From Burkholderiaceae bacterium (GTDB lineage: Bacteria > Pseudomonadota > Gammaproteobacteria > Burkholderiales > Burkholderiaceae_C): a stretch of 12,602 nt of DNA. Location of the stretch: assembly GCA_031276435.1 (NCBI GenBank), contig JAISNB010000152.1:1-12602 (forward strand). The letters are read 5' to 3'. The notes below the pieces were generated by a model that was not told where the DNA came from, ran no database searches, and worked only from the letters and a program-made list of their open reading frames with translations. Below are positions 12,552 to 12,602 of this stretch, one piece after another; the first letter of the stretch is position 1, and every line of letters starts with the position of its first letter. The translations under genes and the position numbers were made by a program.

Positions 12552-12602
12552 ACCTTGGTCAAGCGGATTCAATCGTGGTTGGTGACGGACGAGTTCTGGA
12601 AG
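12543..12602 (+). CDS. Partial IS5-family transposase-like N-terminus
   Basis: The frame reads (M)ERTLVKRIQSWLVTDEFWK to the end of the window. LVKRIQS followed by VTDEFW, as at the front of a DUF4096-type domain (xVTDExWxxxxPLxP), is typical of IS5-family transposases. The start is uncertain: TTG 12543, TTG 12555 or CTG 12513 are possible, and there is no ATG. With only 20 codons visible, this is recognition of a pattern, not proof. It sits where tolB is normally found. Confidence 0.5.
   Translation, partial: MERTLVKRIQSWLVTDEFWK

Larger units (their letters stand above)
12487..12602 (+). mobile_element. Probable left end of an IS5-type insertion sequence (continues past the window)
   Basis: The repeat breaks off at 12486. 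Then come TTAG (the kind of target IS5-group elements prefer), a more AT-rich patch, a -10-like TATACT (12509-12514) with a weak TTAGAA 16 bases upstream, a strong hairpin, and the start of a transposase-like frame. The terminal inverted repeat cannot be checked because the other end is outside the window. Confidence 0.45.

Overview
The window looks like the chromosome of a GC-rich betaproteobacterium, most likely Burkholderiales and probably Comamonadaceae. The reasons are the gene order ribB-like / ribH / nusB / aminotransferase / ybgC / tolQ / tolR / tolA, the order SDR / folB / ttcA, the IPTL-CTERM-type surface protein, and the strong preference for G or C at third codon positions. This placement comes from remembered gene orders, not from a search.

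Layout: (1) 112-1216, minus strand: a secreted L-type-lectin-like protein with a C-terminal IPTL-CTERM-like sorting signal. Its 5' end is unusual. A well-placed ATG with a ribosome binding site lies one frame out from the body of the gene, and a 7-bp tandem repeat lies between them. (2) 1251-1385: a 135-nt nested imperfect palindrome in the leader of that gene. (3) 1621-2455: a gene-free island of GC-rich mosaic palindromic repeats. (4) 2519-5390, plus strand: a pteridine-reductase-like SDR, folB, ttcA and a DUF4136-like lipoprotein. (5) 5391-6550: a second repeat island built from the same modules, followed by a structured leader. (6) 6551-9959: ribB with a degenerate C-terminal domain, ribH, nusB and a class I/II aminotransferase, tightly packed with ATGA overlaps. 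(7) 10004-12431: ybgC, tolQ, tolR and tolA of the Tol-Pal envelope system. (8) 12432-12602: where tolB would be expected there is a cut-off copy of the repeat, a hairpin, and what looks like the first 20 codons of an IS5-type transposase.

How the genes work together: the SDR and FolB fit a reduced-pterin/folate branch. RibB and RibH supply the four-carbon unit and the lumazine for riboflavin synthesis. NusB belongs to transcription antitermination. YbgC, TolQ, TolR and TolA form the inner-membrane part of the Tol-Pal machine.

The most interesting part is the lectin gene. Losing one 7-bp unit (or gaining two) would join the good start codon in frame to a complete signal peptide and the lectin, so a phase-variable or recently broken surface protein is plausible. 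The palindrome just upstream may be a regulatory RNA structure in the same leader.
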